Shown here: in pieces, positions 50,326-61,556 of the stretch
How positions within the stretch are numbered: the stretch's first letter is position 1
Layout: each line of letters begins with the position of its first letter
From: Chlamydoabsidia padenii
Lineage: Eukaryota > Mucoromycota > Mucoromycetes > Mucorales > Cunninghamellaceae
Length of the DNA stretch: 64,000 nt
Assembly (NCBI GenBank): GCA_025330725.1
Contig: JAIWND010000057.1
Location: forward strand, 1 to 64,000
Reading direction: 5' to 3'
Made by a program: the position numbers and the translations under genes
Notes under the pieces: model-generated
What the model saw: only the letters and a program-made list of their open reading frames with translations
Databases searched by the model: none
Told to the model about the DNA's origin: nothing

Positions 50326-51621
50326 ATGACCCTTCACACTGACAAATCTACTTTTTATACTATCATTGGATTTATTGTAGTATGGCTAGATACTATCGCA
50401 CGTAACTATATTCGTATCAAGGCCATGTATGACGCTGGTGTCCAAGTCGCGCAATCACCAACCATTCGTCCATACCAATCAACTCATTCACAGCAACAAC
50501 AACAGATTTACAAGACTTCCAACTCACTACGACGACGACGACGACGACGACGACAACTACAATTCAATTATATCAATCAACTACCTAACGAAATACTTCA
50601 GCTTGTCTTGGAACAGAGCGGAACGCCAGCCGACTGGTTCCACTGTACCATGGTGTGTCAAAGGTGGCATCAGCTTGTAACCCCGCTCCTATGGAAAGTC
50701 CCGATCCTACCGTCACCATCTTATGACCATCGTCAAACTACTCTTGTCACCTTTTTTCGGGCTCTGCGTCTACCGAAATATGGTCATGCCATCCATACCT
50801 TGACACTAGATCATACCAAGACTGATAATGATAACCGACACTTTATAGCCATCATGCAACACTGTCCAAACCTTAAAGTACTTGATTTTGCCGATGCATT
50901 GACAACAAAAGGATATCATTACCTGGCCCGAGCACCGTGTGCACCTGGATTAACTTGTCTCATGCTCACAAATGATGAATCATTGACGGATGATATTTTG
51001 ATTACTTTGGCAATGCGGTGTCGATCTTTGCAACGGATTGAATTGGTAGGTTGTCGACGTATCACACAAAGAGGTATACAAGCCCTGGTGGCGAGACAAC
51101 AACAACTTATTTGTCTAAACCTAAAGGATTGTAATCAAGTATCTGGACAAATCTTGCAAGACCTTGGACGACTATGTGGGGATAGTTTGGTATCATTGGA
51201 TGTGACAAGGATAGGTGCGATCTTGCATTCGGACCTGCAAGCTCTTGTCGGGTTTTGCCCACGACTGGAATATTTGGCTCTTGGTCGACCTCGGTCACCT
51301 CTGGTGTGTCAATTACAATATAGGATTCGAATGGAACAAGATAAATCACGACGCACTATGGCACGATCGAAATCATCCACACCCATCTCTAGAAGTAGTA
51401 GGAACAAAAACAACAACAAGGCAGAGTCAGTAATGTCATTATTAGAACAACATGAATCCATCTTGTCATATTCATCACGCGACCAAGTCTCACATGCTAC
51501 GGTGGAAATGATTCTGAGCGAGTTGACTTGTTTGAAATCCTTGGATTTGACTCATTGGACTTGCTTGACGGATCCTCTTCTTGGTCGAAAACAGATGAAA
51601 TATCCATCTTCTTGTAGATAA
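50326..51621 (+). CDS. F-box protein with leucine-rich repeats
   Basis: Single-exon frame of 431 residues from ATG at 50326. The N-terminus has a hydrophobic stretch (FYTIIGFIVVWLDTIA), then Gln and Arg runs (the Arg run is a CGA microsatellite), then an F-box at about residues 83-127 (INQLPNEILQLVLEQ...WFHCTMVCQRWHQLVTPLLW). LRR-like repeats follow (LKVLDFADALTTKGYHYLA, LQRIELVGCRRITQRGIQAL, LICLNLKDCNQVSG, LKSLDLTHWTCLTDPLL). F-box/LRR proteins recruit substrates to SCF ubiquitin ligases through Skp1. The repeat region between 51,340 and 51,480 is interrupted by a basic disordered insertion, and the protein ends inside an LRR, so a downstream exon may be missing. The substrate is unknown. 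Confidence 0.85.
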   Translation: MTLHTDKSTFYTIIGFIVVWLDTIARNYIRIKAMYDAGVQVAQSPTIRPYQSTHSQQQQQIYKTSNSLRRRRRRRRQLQFNYINQLPNEILQLVLEQSGTPADWFHCTMVCQRWHQLVTPLLWKVPILPSPSYDHRQTTLVTFFRALRLPKYGHAIHTLTLDHTKTDNDNRHFIAIMQHCPNLKVLDFADALTTKGYHYLARAPCAPGLTCLMLTNDESLTDDILITLAMRCRSLQRIELVGCRRITQRGIQALVARQQQLICLNLKDCNQVSGQILQDLGRLCGDSLVSLDVTRIGAILHSDLQALVGFCPRLEYLALGRPRSPLVCQLQYRIRMEQDKSRRTMARSKSSTPISRSSRNKNNNKAESVMSLLEQHESILSYSSRDQVSHATVEMILSELTCLKSLDLTHWTCLTDPLLGRKQMKYPSSCR

Positions 51622-51782
51622 CTTGGTTTAGTCTGAATAGTCTAGTTTTTTGTTTAAACTGTATTTATAAACAGAAGTTTTATTTTCCCATATACACTGT
51701 CTGGTCTCTGTCTTTATATTTAGGATATCACGACATTTGTCTTTGGGTAACACAACGGGTCAAAGTATAAATGTTAACCTCA

Positions 51783-51818
<36 letters not shown>

Positions 51819-51898
51819 CTTTGCTTTGGGGTTTCAGCTAATTGATGATATGGAAAGTTACCTAACACGACGGGAAAAAAATGTAATAAAGTACAGTT

Positions 51899-51969
51899 AT
51901 ATGTAGTATACTACATATTTCTACATGTAATGATAACCATAAAATGTACAGTAAATCACTACTGTACAT
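51899..51969. repeat. Two adjacent perfect palindromes
   Basis: 51899-51918 is a perfect 20-bp palindrome (ATATGTAGTA / TACTACATAT). 51944-51953 (ATGTACAGTA) and 51960-51969 (TACTGTACAT) are exact 10-bp arms around a 6-base loop. Confidence 0.8.
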
Positions 51970-52018
51970 GTGATATGTAATGTAAAACATATTAATGTAA
52001 AACCTTTATTGGTCGAAT

Positions 52019-52223
52019 CGACCGGAAAAGGCCGCACCTTTAAATATATATATATATATAAATCCACAATAAATAAAAATCTTTTAAACGAACTATACGA
52101 CTCTTTAGGGTGTAAAGAAATGATGAAGTGGGTTTGGAGTGGTTACAATAAAATCTAAATGTCTAAATCTATGTTTAAAAATCGATAGTATTTCCTTATT
52201 GGGAGCGACCGGAAAAGGCCGCA
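52019..52223. repeat. Duplicated 18-bp box CGACCGGAAAAGGCCGCA
   Basis: Identical copies at 52019-52036 and 52206-52223, 187 bp apart in the same orientation. The first copy overlaps a near-palindrome (GGTCGAATCGACC, 52011-52023). GC-rich in AT-rich surroundings; they may be sub-terminal motifs of the neighbouring piggyBac element. Confidence 0.6.
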
Positions 52224-52297
52224 TGTTGGGACGGTCATAAAAGATGTTAAAAGAAGTTTACTTTTAAAAAATAAAATAAAAAGCAAAGATCTACCAA

Positions 52298-52770
52298 CTA
52301 AAAATTATATAGTCTATTTGCCGAGCGTTCGACGTCCAGGATATGCTTGGGATGGCACTTTTGGCACAAGGCGTCCCCAGCACAAATGCATTTATGCTGG
52401 GTTCTAATCTTGCACTTTATGCAGACCCGCCGGATGTAATCCCCTGACAAGGAGTGTTTACCCAAGAGGACAAGTTTATGATGATCAACCCTGTGTACCT
52501 GCCCCCTTGTGCCCATGGTGTTGCCGGTATTACCACCCCTAATACCATTGATATGGACCTTTAGGCCTTCCACCAACCTTCAACGGAATGTTGTGTGCAA
52601 CACATCTTCATCTTCATCATGAAAATGTTTGAAGGCAGAAAAAACATTTGCTTCAACTATCCCGAGGAAGAAGGCCAAGCACCAAAGTTCCCAGCGTTGT
52701 GTTTTCAACACGTTGTGAAACCCGATCATGTTGTCACGGCGGTTGTTGGAGATGTCCACGGAGCCTAATC
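52298..52770 (-). pseudogene. piggyBac-type transposase C-terminal remnant
   Basis: The minus-strand frame from about 52770 reads VDISNNRRDNMIGFH followed by WELWCLAFFLGIVEANVFSAFK, the conserved C-terminal part of piggyBac (DDE_Tnp_1_7) transposases including the late Asp/Asn-rich block. A TGA lies at 52580-52582. The frame continues to a cysteine-rich finger (RRVCIKCKIRTQHKCICAGDALCQKCHPKH) at 52,440-52,340, matching the C-terminal CRD that binds the element ends. The catalytic N-terminal two thirds are absent, so this is a truncated relic. Confidence 0.8.
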
Positions 52771-52942
52771 ATAAATAAAAAAAAAAATCATCACCCCACC
52801 CGCCCCATCCCATCCCATCCCATTTTTTTTTTCATGTTGCTTATAAAGTGTTTATGATAAATAAAAAGGCAAATTGGGTCGATAAAGACAAGATAAAGAC
52901 AATAAAATTTTTATTATATAAAAATAAAAAATAAAATGTGGT

Positions 52943-53031
52943 CTAGTCGATCAGTTTGGCAAAGGCCATGGTATTTTTGGAAAAGTAATCCGCGATCACC
53001 GAAAATCCATCTTCTTCATTATCCAGCTATT

Positions 53032-53115
<84 letters not shown>

Positions 53116-53558
53116 TCAAGTTCAAGTCGAGCACACACATATTGATTTTTTTTTTTACCTGATCAAAGAATAGATCATGTCGATCAGCACTTGTTTCTTG
53201 AGCACGACGGATTTCAGAGATCATACGATGTTGGACAGCACATTGGGGACATTCATTATCGTTTTCACCAAGACATCTACAAAGAGGGGTGGATGAGAGT
53301 CTATTGGAGAATATAGCCTTTTATATTTTACCTTTGATGGTAAGAATGGCGACAAAGGAAATGAATGGCAGGTAAATCCAGCATTCCTTCACAACCTGTA
53401 CATTTCTGGACTTGGAAGATCCGAGCACTAGGTAAAAGAAGGAGTGTGAGTCAAAGTTGTTTTGATATTTCCCCCCCCCCCTTTACCTTGTTTTGAGATC
53501 TTCGATTTCTTTGCGCCGTTTATCTGTTTCTTCTCGATAACTTTGGATCAGTTCCTGG

Positions 53559-53608
<50 letters not shown>

Positions 53609-55461
53609 AAGAAAGAGTTGTCAGTTAGAAAGTGTGTGTGTGAGAGAGAGAGAGTGTGTGTGTATTTACCTGTTGTAATTCATTTCGTTCATTTTGAATT
53701 TTTCGACCAATGTAACTTTTCAATAATCCAATGGTGGCGACATTACTACGGGACAAGGCTTGAATGACTTGAATAGGAGGTAAAAGATCCTTTTCATCAA
53801 TATGGCGAAGGACAGATAAAAGTTCAGAGGTTGATTTGGCAAGGATTTCAGGCGTGGAAGAAAAGTAAGTCAGTACCATTGGATATAACGAGGGATCCTT
53901 GGGGCTGCAAAAGGAAAGAGGCATGTTAGTTACCATTGCTTTTTGTTCTTTTTTTCTTTTTTACCCATATTTCCGGACACCTTCAATGACACGATCCGTT
54001 TCTTGTTTTTCCATCCAAAATCGAAGAATATCAGTATACATTTCAGTCTTTTCATAAAGATACACAATGCCTTCATCAAATTTCTTGAGTTGACATAGTA
54101 CCAAGGCTTGATTCGTATCGTATTGGACGGACTCATCTTTTAATAACGCCAATGCCTTGAGTTTGAATTCCTTGGTTCGTTTCAATTTATTGTCGTTGCC
54201 GAGACGTGGTGACGAGATGAGACTGGTGGAAGTAGCTGGATGAGGTTGTTCATCCATCAGGTAAAGTTCCAATAAAGTATTCCAAGTAGCTTTACGTTCT
54301 TCTTGAGAGGTTGACTCGCGTTGGTTTGATCGTGGTGCCCATTGTGTTTCCAAAATACGTTCTAAAAAATACGCCAAACAGTCAGGTCGATCGACAAAGA
54401 ATGGCATGAATGTGCGTGGAGAGGGTGGGTTGTAGCCGAGTCCGGTTTTATGGCCCGATCTGTTGTTGTGATGAGAAGACGAGTTTAAAGAAGGTGAGGA
54501 TCCTTCGGCAAACGGCAAGTGTGATAACGCATTTGTGTTCTTGATGGAGGGTGTGGGTGACGCAATGGTGGGGGTACTGACTCGATTATTGGGTTCAACC
54601 ATGGTGGTCGCTATGGTGGTTGATGATGTTCCCATGGGTAATGTGCCTGTGCATAGTTCGACAAGTAGTTGGGTAGTTTGTTCAGGTTGATGTCCAAGTA
54701 ACATTTTGCTGTATTTCTGAAGATTCTTATCAGCCTATATATAAAAGAGAGAAAGAGAGAGAGAGAGAGAGAGAAGTTCTGTTAGTTGAATTGACATGGA
54801 TTTCTATTTCTGTTGAATACTTACTTCGTGAGGACCCAAATGTCTAATATATTCAATTGCAGTGTCATAATCCCGCATATCTTCAATGACAATATCAAGG
54901 TACCTAGAATAGTGGTGTGAGCCCATTGCGTTTCTGATTTAAGACTTCTTACAAATCATGTTCATGGAACTTCTTAGCGAGATAGACAGCATGTTCATAG
55001 TAACCAGCTTGACGACAGACATTGATCGCCGTTTCCAAATCAAAGTTCAAATCAGCATCTGTCTACAGTAAAAAAACAAATATCAGTTAGTCAGTGTATC
55101 TCTATTTACAAAATATCATTTACGTGTTCCTTACCTTAATGAATTGGTCCAGTCGAGACACATCTTTCAGTTTGGTATAACAGTTCAATAGGAGGGTGGT
55201 GTGATCCGCATTAGCCAATCCTTTTGCATGGAGTTCTTGAAGATAGTTTGTCAGATTATAGATCCGTTGAGCATCCAAAAACTATAATTCGAAAGAATTG
55301 GAGTGAGTCACATACTTTTGAGGGAACCCCCCCCCACACACACACACATGATATTTTTTACCTTTCGAATCACATAGGATGGTTCCAACTGCCCAATTGT
55401 GCGAATATATTGATCAATAGCCCCGTCATAATTAGCCCGTCTAAGAGAAGAAGAACTTGAG

Positions 55462-55502
<41 letters not shown>

Positions 55503-57161
55503 TTACGTGATGTTGAAAGGGTTTCACTTACGTATATAAATGATCACCATATTTTTTAAAGATATCGGCAATACTAGCATCATCGTATTTTTGCATATGA
55601 GCCAAGTTGATAGCCAAGACATACAGGTTTAACTTGAAGAGGATTTCCAGTTTAGTCGGCGTATCTTTTTCATCCAAGCGATACAGCTAGTAATAAGAGC
55701 TAGTGAATAAAGAGTGATTCTCCTATTCTTCTTCCCTATGTTACCTTTCCATCTAACCCAACCACCCAGAGTGCATTCCATTCACAAAATATACCACGAA
55801 TCCCACCAGTAAAAGTACCAACATAGGCGACAAATTTATTGGCGGTATCAAAAATGGTCACCTTGGTCAGATCACTAGTACCACTGGTACGATTGGTATT
55901 GACCCCGATAGATGTACGTGAGGGTGTAGATAGTTGTGTGGAGGTGATGACGGGTGGTGAGATGATCATCAAATAGTGTGATTTGAACCATACCAAGGAT
56001 GATTTCGGTGTGTCATAGGCGAAACAGGGTCCACGTCCCGTCGGATCGTATAAATATACTGCCTCGTCTTTGCCGATCACCATATCTTGAGTATCTGTCA
56101 TGATTGCACAACCCAATCCACAGCCTTGTTCGTCTAAAGTTATCTAATGTCAAGAAGAAGAAGAAAAGAATGGTATAGTTAATGCCTTTTTTATATCAAG
56201 GTGACGAGTCTACTTACTGGCGAAGGTTTACTTGCTGTTGTATTATATGACATGACACTGGTGGTGGTGACCATAAAGAGTATGGTTGACTTTGTTTGTT
56301 CCCTGAATCCAAGACCTTAATAGAGAATCGAGTCACTAATGAGAAATCATGATCAAGACAAAGTCTTTTATATTACCTGTAATGGGCTCTTGACCTTCAT
56401 AAATCACTTTGGGTTTTGTTGCCTTGTCTTTTAACAGATCCAATCGATAAAGTAACACTGTACCATTCGCCAATCCTACCGCCATTTGAGACATATTTTC
56501 CACTGTGGCAAAAGTCGTGATAGGGAATGGTTTTTCATTATGTTGAATCTTGACATTACGTATACAGGTAGGTTGAATCAACGTTTCTTCTGTTGTTGTT
56601 GTTGTTGGAGTGGCAGCTGGTTTCTTGTTACTGGTATCCAAATCCCATACTTTTATCACTGGTGTATGTTGAGTATCATTTTCTTCCTGTAAGAAGCCAA
56701 GCGTTAGTGAAAGCAAATAGTATAAAAGTGTTTTACTTGCCCCAATAGTAATAAGGATATTTTTTTGTTTCAATAGTTTCAAATGAGTGATACGACCGCC
56801 ATCATACGCCAGGAAGGTTTGGGCCTTGAATGCTTTATCCACGATATACACGTAGCCTGCCGAATGTACTAACAATAACAAAATGAGGTTAAGGATATAC
56901 AAAAAGTTGCTTTTGAAGAAGCAATAATTATTAATATAATAAAAGGATATCAGCCAGAACAACGTGCCCACGTCCAGCGGTCATGACATTAATATCACAT
57001 TTCTACATGTATATATAAAAAAAGATGGAGTTAAATGGACAGTGTAAAGTAATATCAGATTCACTTACTTTAAAGATGGCAGGAGATTCTTTCGCATCGT
57101 TGGGGTCAGCTATGAATTGTTTATCAAAAAAGTTGAATTGTCTCCATTGAGCAAGAGACAT
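52943..57161 (-). CDS. VPS11: Vps11 (Pep5), HOPS/CORVET core subunit, RING-H2
   Basis: Seventeen exons from 57161 to 52943 sum to 3,024 nt, 1,007 residues. Exon right ends: 57161, 57002, 56865, 56682, 56315, 56143, 55686, 55440, 55281, 55062, 54903, 54734, 53904, 53560, 53427, 53276, 53026. Features: MSLAQWRQFNFFDKQ start, beta-propeller (GCGLGCAIMTDTQDMVIGKD, YLYDPTGRGPCFAYD), clathrin-repeat solenoid (YIRTIGQLEPSYVIRKFLDA, ALVLCQLKKFDEGIVYLYE) and C-terminal RING-H2 (CTGC...CRHSYHQRC...CPQC), ending in FSVIADYFSKNTMAFAKL. It tethers endosomes and vacuoles. Intron 2 is a U12-type AT-AC intron (56866-56950). Other introns contain poly(A), poly(T) and GA tracts. The insert at 54,480-54,650 is disordered. 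Confidence 0.95.
53036..53113. repeat. GA dinucleotide microsatellite in a VPS11 intron
   Basis: About 37 uninterrupted GA units (CT on the gene strand), ending only about 9 bp from the acceptor of the last intron, where it forms the polypyrimidine tract. Confidence 0.9.
56866..56950 (-). other. U12-type AT-AC spliceosomal intron (intron 2 of VPS11)
   Basis: In gene orientation the 85-bp intron starts ATATCCTTTT (56950-56941), contains the exact minor-spliceosome branch consensus TCCTTAAC (56895-56888) and ends AC (56867-56866). Removing it joins GTTGTTCTGGCTG to ATTCGGCAGGC and yields VVLADSAGYVYIVDKAF, which aligns without gap to the conserved Vps11 propeller strand (G/A-D-x-x-G). Without removal the frame hits TAA after seven codons. 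No GT donor in the exon would keep the conserved residues. An AT-AG alternative ending three bases earlier (at 56869) would add one residue and lose the conserved Asp. Confidence 0.85.
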
Positions 57162-57348
57162 GATGGTGGAGAAGAGAAAAGTATGAGGGAGAGAAAGCTG
57201 AAACACATCCGGTTTATGTATGCGGGATTTAAAAAAGAGGAAGGGCAGTCGGGATGTGAAATGAGCATTGATCCAGTAAGAAACAAGCCACGCCTCACTC
57301 TTATTTTTTTCACCTTTCTTCTCTCTTTTATTGTTTTAATTACTCCTC

Positions 57349-57943
57349 ATGTTCCGTACTACTCTTCGTCAACAAGCAACTCGTATTATCGGCCGTCGTA
57401 ATGCGTCTACTGTGACCGTCCAAAACTTGGAAGGTCGTTGGAAGACTTTATCTACCGCCGAACAAAACACCATTGCCAAACAATTGGAAGAAGCACAAAA
57501 AGCTGATTGGAAAGTGCTTTCCACTGATGAAAAGAAAGCTGCTTGTAAGTACCCCCCCCCTTCTCCAAAACAACAAGTCTTTCTCATTCTCTTTCTCTTT
57601 CTCTTTATAGATTATATTGCCTTTGGTCCTCATGGTCCTCGTGAACCCATTACTGGTCCTGGTCATACTCAAAAAGTGATTGGTGGTACTTTGGCTGTCC
57701 TTGCTGTATCTGGCGTTCTCTTTGCTGCCATTCGTTCTCAAGGTAAGAACGGAACATGTTTTATTTTTATTTTTGAAAAATGACCAACTCTTTTTTTTTT
57801 TTTTAGGCAAGGAAACTCCTATTACTGTCAACAAGGAATGGGAAGCTGCTACCAACGAATACCTCAAGAGTCAAAACTCCAACCCTATCTCTGGTATCTC
57901 TTCGGAAGGTTATAAGGGTACAGGTTATGTTGTCTCTAAATAG
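57349..57943 (+). CDS. COX5: Cytochrome c oxidase subunit IV (yeast Cox5-like)
   Basis: Exons 57349-57544, 57611-57742 and 57807-57943 give 154 residues. The N-terminus (MFRTTLRQQATRIIGRRNAS) is an Arg-rich amphipathic mitochondrial presequence. The matrix domain follows (LEGRWKTLSTAEQNTIAKQL...DWKVLSTDEKKAAYYIAFGPHGPR), then a single membrane helix (VIGGTLAVLAVSGVLFAAI) and an intermembrane tail (ITVNKEWEAATNEYLKSQNSNPISG). This is the COX4 family layout. The subunit is nuclear-encoded and stabilises and regulates complex IV. The start is 188 bp from the divergent VPS11 start, suggesting a shared promoter region. Confidence 0.92.
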
Positions 57944-58087
57944 ATCACTTCTTTATTATCATTATTATCTTTGTTAGACTTTATACATACACTACACACA
58001 CCAATAAAAAAACAAATACTTTAACACATTTGTCTACAACCATTGTATACCCCTTTATTGAATATAATATTATTTATTAATTCTATT

Positions 58088-60018
58088 TTATAGTGAAGTA
58101 GCCCGAGTAATCATTTGTTTCAAGCTAGAGGATTTCCAAACTTGGGCCATGGTGGTTGTCTTGGTAGGTTTATGATCGGCATAGAGACGCAAATAAGGTT
58201 CAGCACGTGGATCCTTGGTCAATGTTTCGAAACCATCTTGGTCGTCGTCGTCATCGTCGGTATCAGGAATGGTACAAGGTGTAGGCGTAGAAGGAAGGAA
58301 ACCATTTGGTGGCGGTGGTGAATGAAATGATGATTGAAGGTAATTAGGATTGACATGAGGTTGTTGTTGTTTTCTATTATTATTATTATTATTGTTATTG
58401 ATAGCAGTCGTCAATCTTGACAATGGTGATAAAGTGGATGTTGTGGTATTTTGTTGATGATATGTCACATCTTCTTCAGATGCCAATTCGATATACCAAC
58501 AATGCTCCAAAGTATCACCTAATAATCCATTTTCTTTAGCCAAGATCGGTATGATGTCTTGTTTGTGATCAGGCACCCCACAAAGATAAAGGATTTGACG
58601 AAGAGCAATGATATCACGATGAAGGATGGGACGACATCGACCGATCAAGATGTCCATGTTTAAACCTTCGTCAGTGGAACTATCATCATCACGACCCAAT
58701 CCCAATCCAGGTAAATCCACCCGCCACGTCATTGTTGTTGTTGCTGAATGTTCACAAGAAGGTAGTGGCGGTGATATCAATTCGACAGAACGAAGTCGAC
58801 TATCGCCTTTTAAAGATCGTGTCAAGATACTACTGGTTGTAACATCGTCATTGTTGTTAGTAGTAGAGGATATATCACAAGCGGGTGAAAGATATACCGT
58901 GCTACCACATCGTAAGAATTGAGGTTGCCAAGTAAAAGAGGCTGGATGATGATGATGTGTTGTCCAATTGAATCGCCATAAATAGTGGCTACCAGTGGAT
59001 GCCATTTGTTTAAGAGGTATGGCGGCTATACCATAAGACCCTTGTTTCTTGTTGGACCAGGAGAGATAAGTGTCGGTGGTAAAATGTCGTAATTTGATGG
59101 GTGTATCGATAGGAATTCGGTAAAGACATTCATGGATTACGTGTTTGATTTGTTGTCTCCAGGGCTCCTCCAAAAATTCATAGATGGGGCAAACATCGTT
59201 ACGTTTGATAATCGACCAAGTCAGGCTTTCTTTTCTGCATGGAAATAAAAAACAATCGTTAGTAAAAAGCAAGTTTTTATCTCTTTTTCTTTATACCTTC
59301 TTGATCTGGAGGGTTATCCATGGTTTGTTGTTCGTGTTGTTTAGTGAGTTTAATCCATACATCATCTTTAGCCATTCGTAAATGCATCAATCGTTCTTCG
59401 GGTGTATAAACCTTGTATGACTTTTTTGCATGAGTCCGCCGTCCTATCACAACACATCAGTCATCATCATCATCCCCTATTGCAAGTTTGTCTTTTTTTA
59501 TTTATACCTAGTATGATTTTCTGAGGCCAAAGATATCCAAACGTATCAAAGACTTGCATCAATCGTTCCAAAGTCAACCTGTAATCCGAGGAACAAGACA
59601 CCAATGCTTGTTCAATGGCGGTCTGGAAGGAGCGAGTGGGTCGAAGTACCTGGTTAACAGCAAACCAAGCAGCCGTTTCAAAAGACAAGAGATGGAGCGT
59701 CTTTTTCGCATACGTCAAAGGATGTTGGGCATGTTGTTGAGGGTAAAACAAGAGTTGAGCCATAGAGAGAGAGTGAATGGTCGAGTCATTGGCGTGGTCC
59801 CATAACACCCCTTGGTCCACCAAACGTAAAGTCCACGCACTATGAGTTACCACTTGAGCTGTCGATTGGTCTGGAACAAGTCGGACGATGGCTGGCATGA
59901 CTTTCTGTACAAAACAAGACTTGGTGGCGAGTTTACCGGTGGGTGTAATACCTAGTTTCCAATCAGAGTGCTTGTCTAGTAGATTCCTTGTCAATTCCGG
60001 GTTCAATGTTTCCATCAT
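58088..60018 (-). CDS. Uncharacterised 599-residue protein, three exons
   Basis: Exons 60018-59508, 59443-59297 and 59229-58088 sum to 1,800 nt. I do not recognise the family with confidence. Visible: an N-terminal globular region (MMETLNPELTRNLLDKHSDWKLGITP..., LLSFETAAWFAVNQV) ending FDTFGYLWPQKIILGGR, a pattern seen in large families of uncharacterised Mucoromycota proteins; a charged linker (EERLMHLRMAKDDVWIKLTKQ); then IYEFLEEPWRQQIKHV and a beta-rich part (IKLRHFTTDTYLSWSNK) with MIR-like look. The C-terminal third is disordered with Asn, Thr and Asp runs. The exon-3 acceptor was chosen (GAAAAG at 59230) because the nearer CAG breaks phase. No membrane segment or signal peptide. Confidence 0.6.
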
Positions 60019-60125
60019 TAATAAAGTTGAGAGAGAAAGAAAAAGAGATATGAAAAAAAAAGTGGGAAAGGGGAAAGAAAACCAAAATGTAAACTCCGCT
60101 CATCTTGTGATCCAAAAAAGAAAAA

Positions 60126-61556
60126 TCATTGTTCTTTATTAAGTGGGAAAAAGTAGTACAACATGCTCCAAAAATAGCTAGTAGTGTGAGGAACCTCATC
60201 ATCCGAGGGCCAAGCATAACTTGCAGGCTTACCATTGATTCTAATAGCCTCTTCATATAATGCAACGGCTTCATCCATATGTTCCCGCATATATTCCACA
60301 CGTTCCAGACTGGGAGGATGACTAGTGCCAAACCAAATGGAGATCAAACTTTCCATCATGGCAGTTACAGACACCACGGTCTGTTCCTCGCCTTGTCCAA
60401 TTACCGCCAACCTCTCATCTGCCTTGGCCTTCTTTTCTTCCTCTTCTTCCTTTTGATACATCTTGACTCGTTCTTCAATCTCCGCCATGGTGGTCCAAAC
60501 GTCGATAGCCATCCGAGGATCGTACCCCGCCTTGGCCATGATCTTGAGCCCGACGAGATCCGCTTCACGTTCCAACGGTCGATTATACGTATTTTCAGTT
60601 TCCAAGGTGATGAATCCCGTGATGGCCTCATTGATCTTTTGATTCACATAGGGACCAAACGATTCGGTCACCATCCAAAACACGCCCCGAGTAATATCAC
60701 CGAGCATCAATAGGAGGGAAGCAAACCCATGGGTTTCCACAAAATGACGTTGGATGGAATGGGCCATTTCATGACTAAGAATCACTGCTAGTTTTGTCTC
60801 GTCATAGTCCATGGCTTGTACCATCAAATCATACATAATAATATGTCGACCGGCACACATGGCATTCAACGTATTACCATCACACACCAGGTTCAGATCA
60901 TAATGGATGGGGTTGGCGTCTTTATAGACACGCACAGGGCTGCGGATATCGTCCTGTGAGACTTTGGCGAGATTGTTCACGATGGTTTGCAACCATTTGA
61001 CCGAGTCGGTGTCTTGGTCAGCAACGAGGGCGGACATGGGGGCTAAAAGTTCTGAAATGGCTTTATTTACTTCTTCTTGTTCTTCTTGTTCAGATAAATA
61101 GACGAATCGGAGTCGGGAGGTATTGGGTGCCTATTTTTTTAAAATGATAATAATAATAAAAAAGTTGTGAGCGGGGATTGTCAATTGCCTTTTTTTTTGA
61201 TTTTGTACCTGGTCTAAGCCTACAGCGACAAGTAATGCCATCCCAGCAATAGGAATCCCTGCTAAAATCTTGCCGACCAATTTACCTTTATCCCGTCGAA
61301 AGGTATGCGGAAGTAGAGTGAGTGAGGTTTTCGAGGATAAAGAGACAAAACTAACCAATTTCCCGGATTTCAGTAAACCCAAGAGAATGGCTGGAAGTGG
61401 AATGATTGGGCTAGGTCGTGGGTGGCTACTATGAAAAGCTCGACTAGGTATACATGATGACCATGATGATGAACATGATGATGATAATGGTCTTGTTTTT
61501 CTGAAAATGGTGGTGGGACGACAATGAAGCCGAGAGGATAATCTCAAAAATGACAT
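60126..61556 (-). CDS. OMA1: Mitochondrial M48 metalloprotease, OMA1-like
   Basis: Exons 61556-61209 and 61130-60126 give 450 residues. The N-terminus (MSFLRLSSRLHCRPTTIFRK) is basic and Ser/Arg-rich, a mitochondrial presequence; a membrane helix follows near residues 97-113 (LVGKILAGIPIAGMALLVAVG). The catalytic zinc site HEMAH is at about residues 236-240 with the third ligand in LEREADLVGLKIM, near residue 305, as in M48/OMA1. OMA1 is an inner-membrane stress protease that degrades misfolded membrane proteins and, in animals, cleaves OPA1. A charged insertion (KEEEEEKKAKADER) follows the active site. The first ATG after a GA-rich stretch is preferred; the frame stays open upstream. Confidence 0.9.

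Larger units (their letters stand above)
51622..52297. other. Intergenic region with palindromes and a poly(A) run
   Basis: Holds a poly(A) run (about 51,784-51,816), the palindromes at 51,899-51,969 and the duplicated 18-bp box at 52,019 and 52,206. No gene seen. Confidence 0.45.

Noticed and set aside
56866..56871. AT-AG reading of the VPS11 U12 intron
   Set aside because: Also in frame, but it inserts one residue and removes the conserved Asp of the propeller strand; AT-AC gives the gap-free match.
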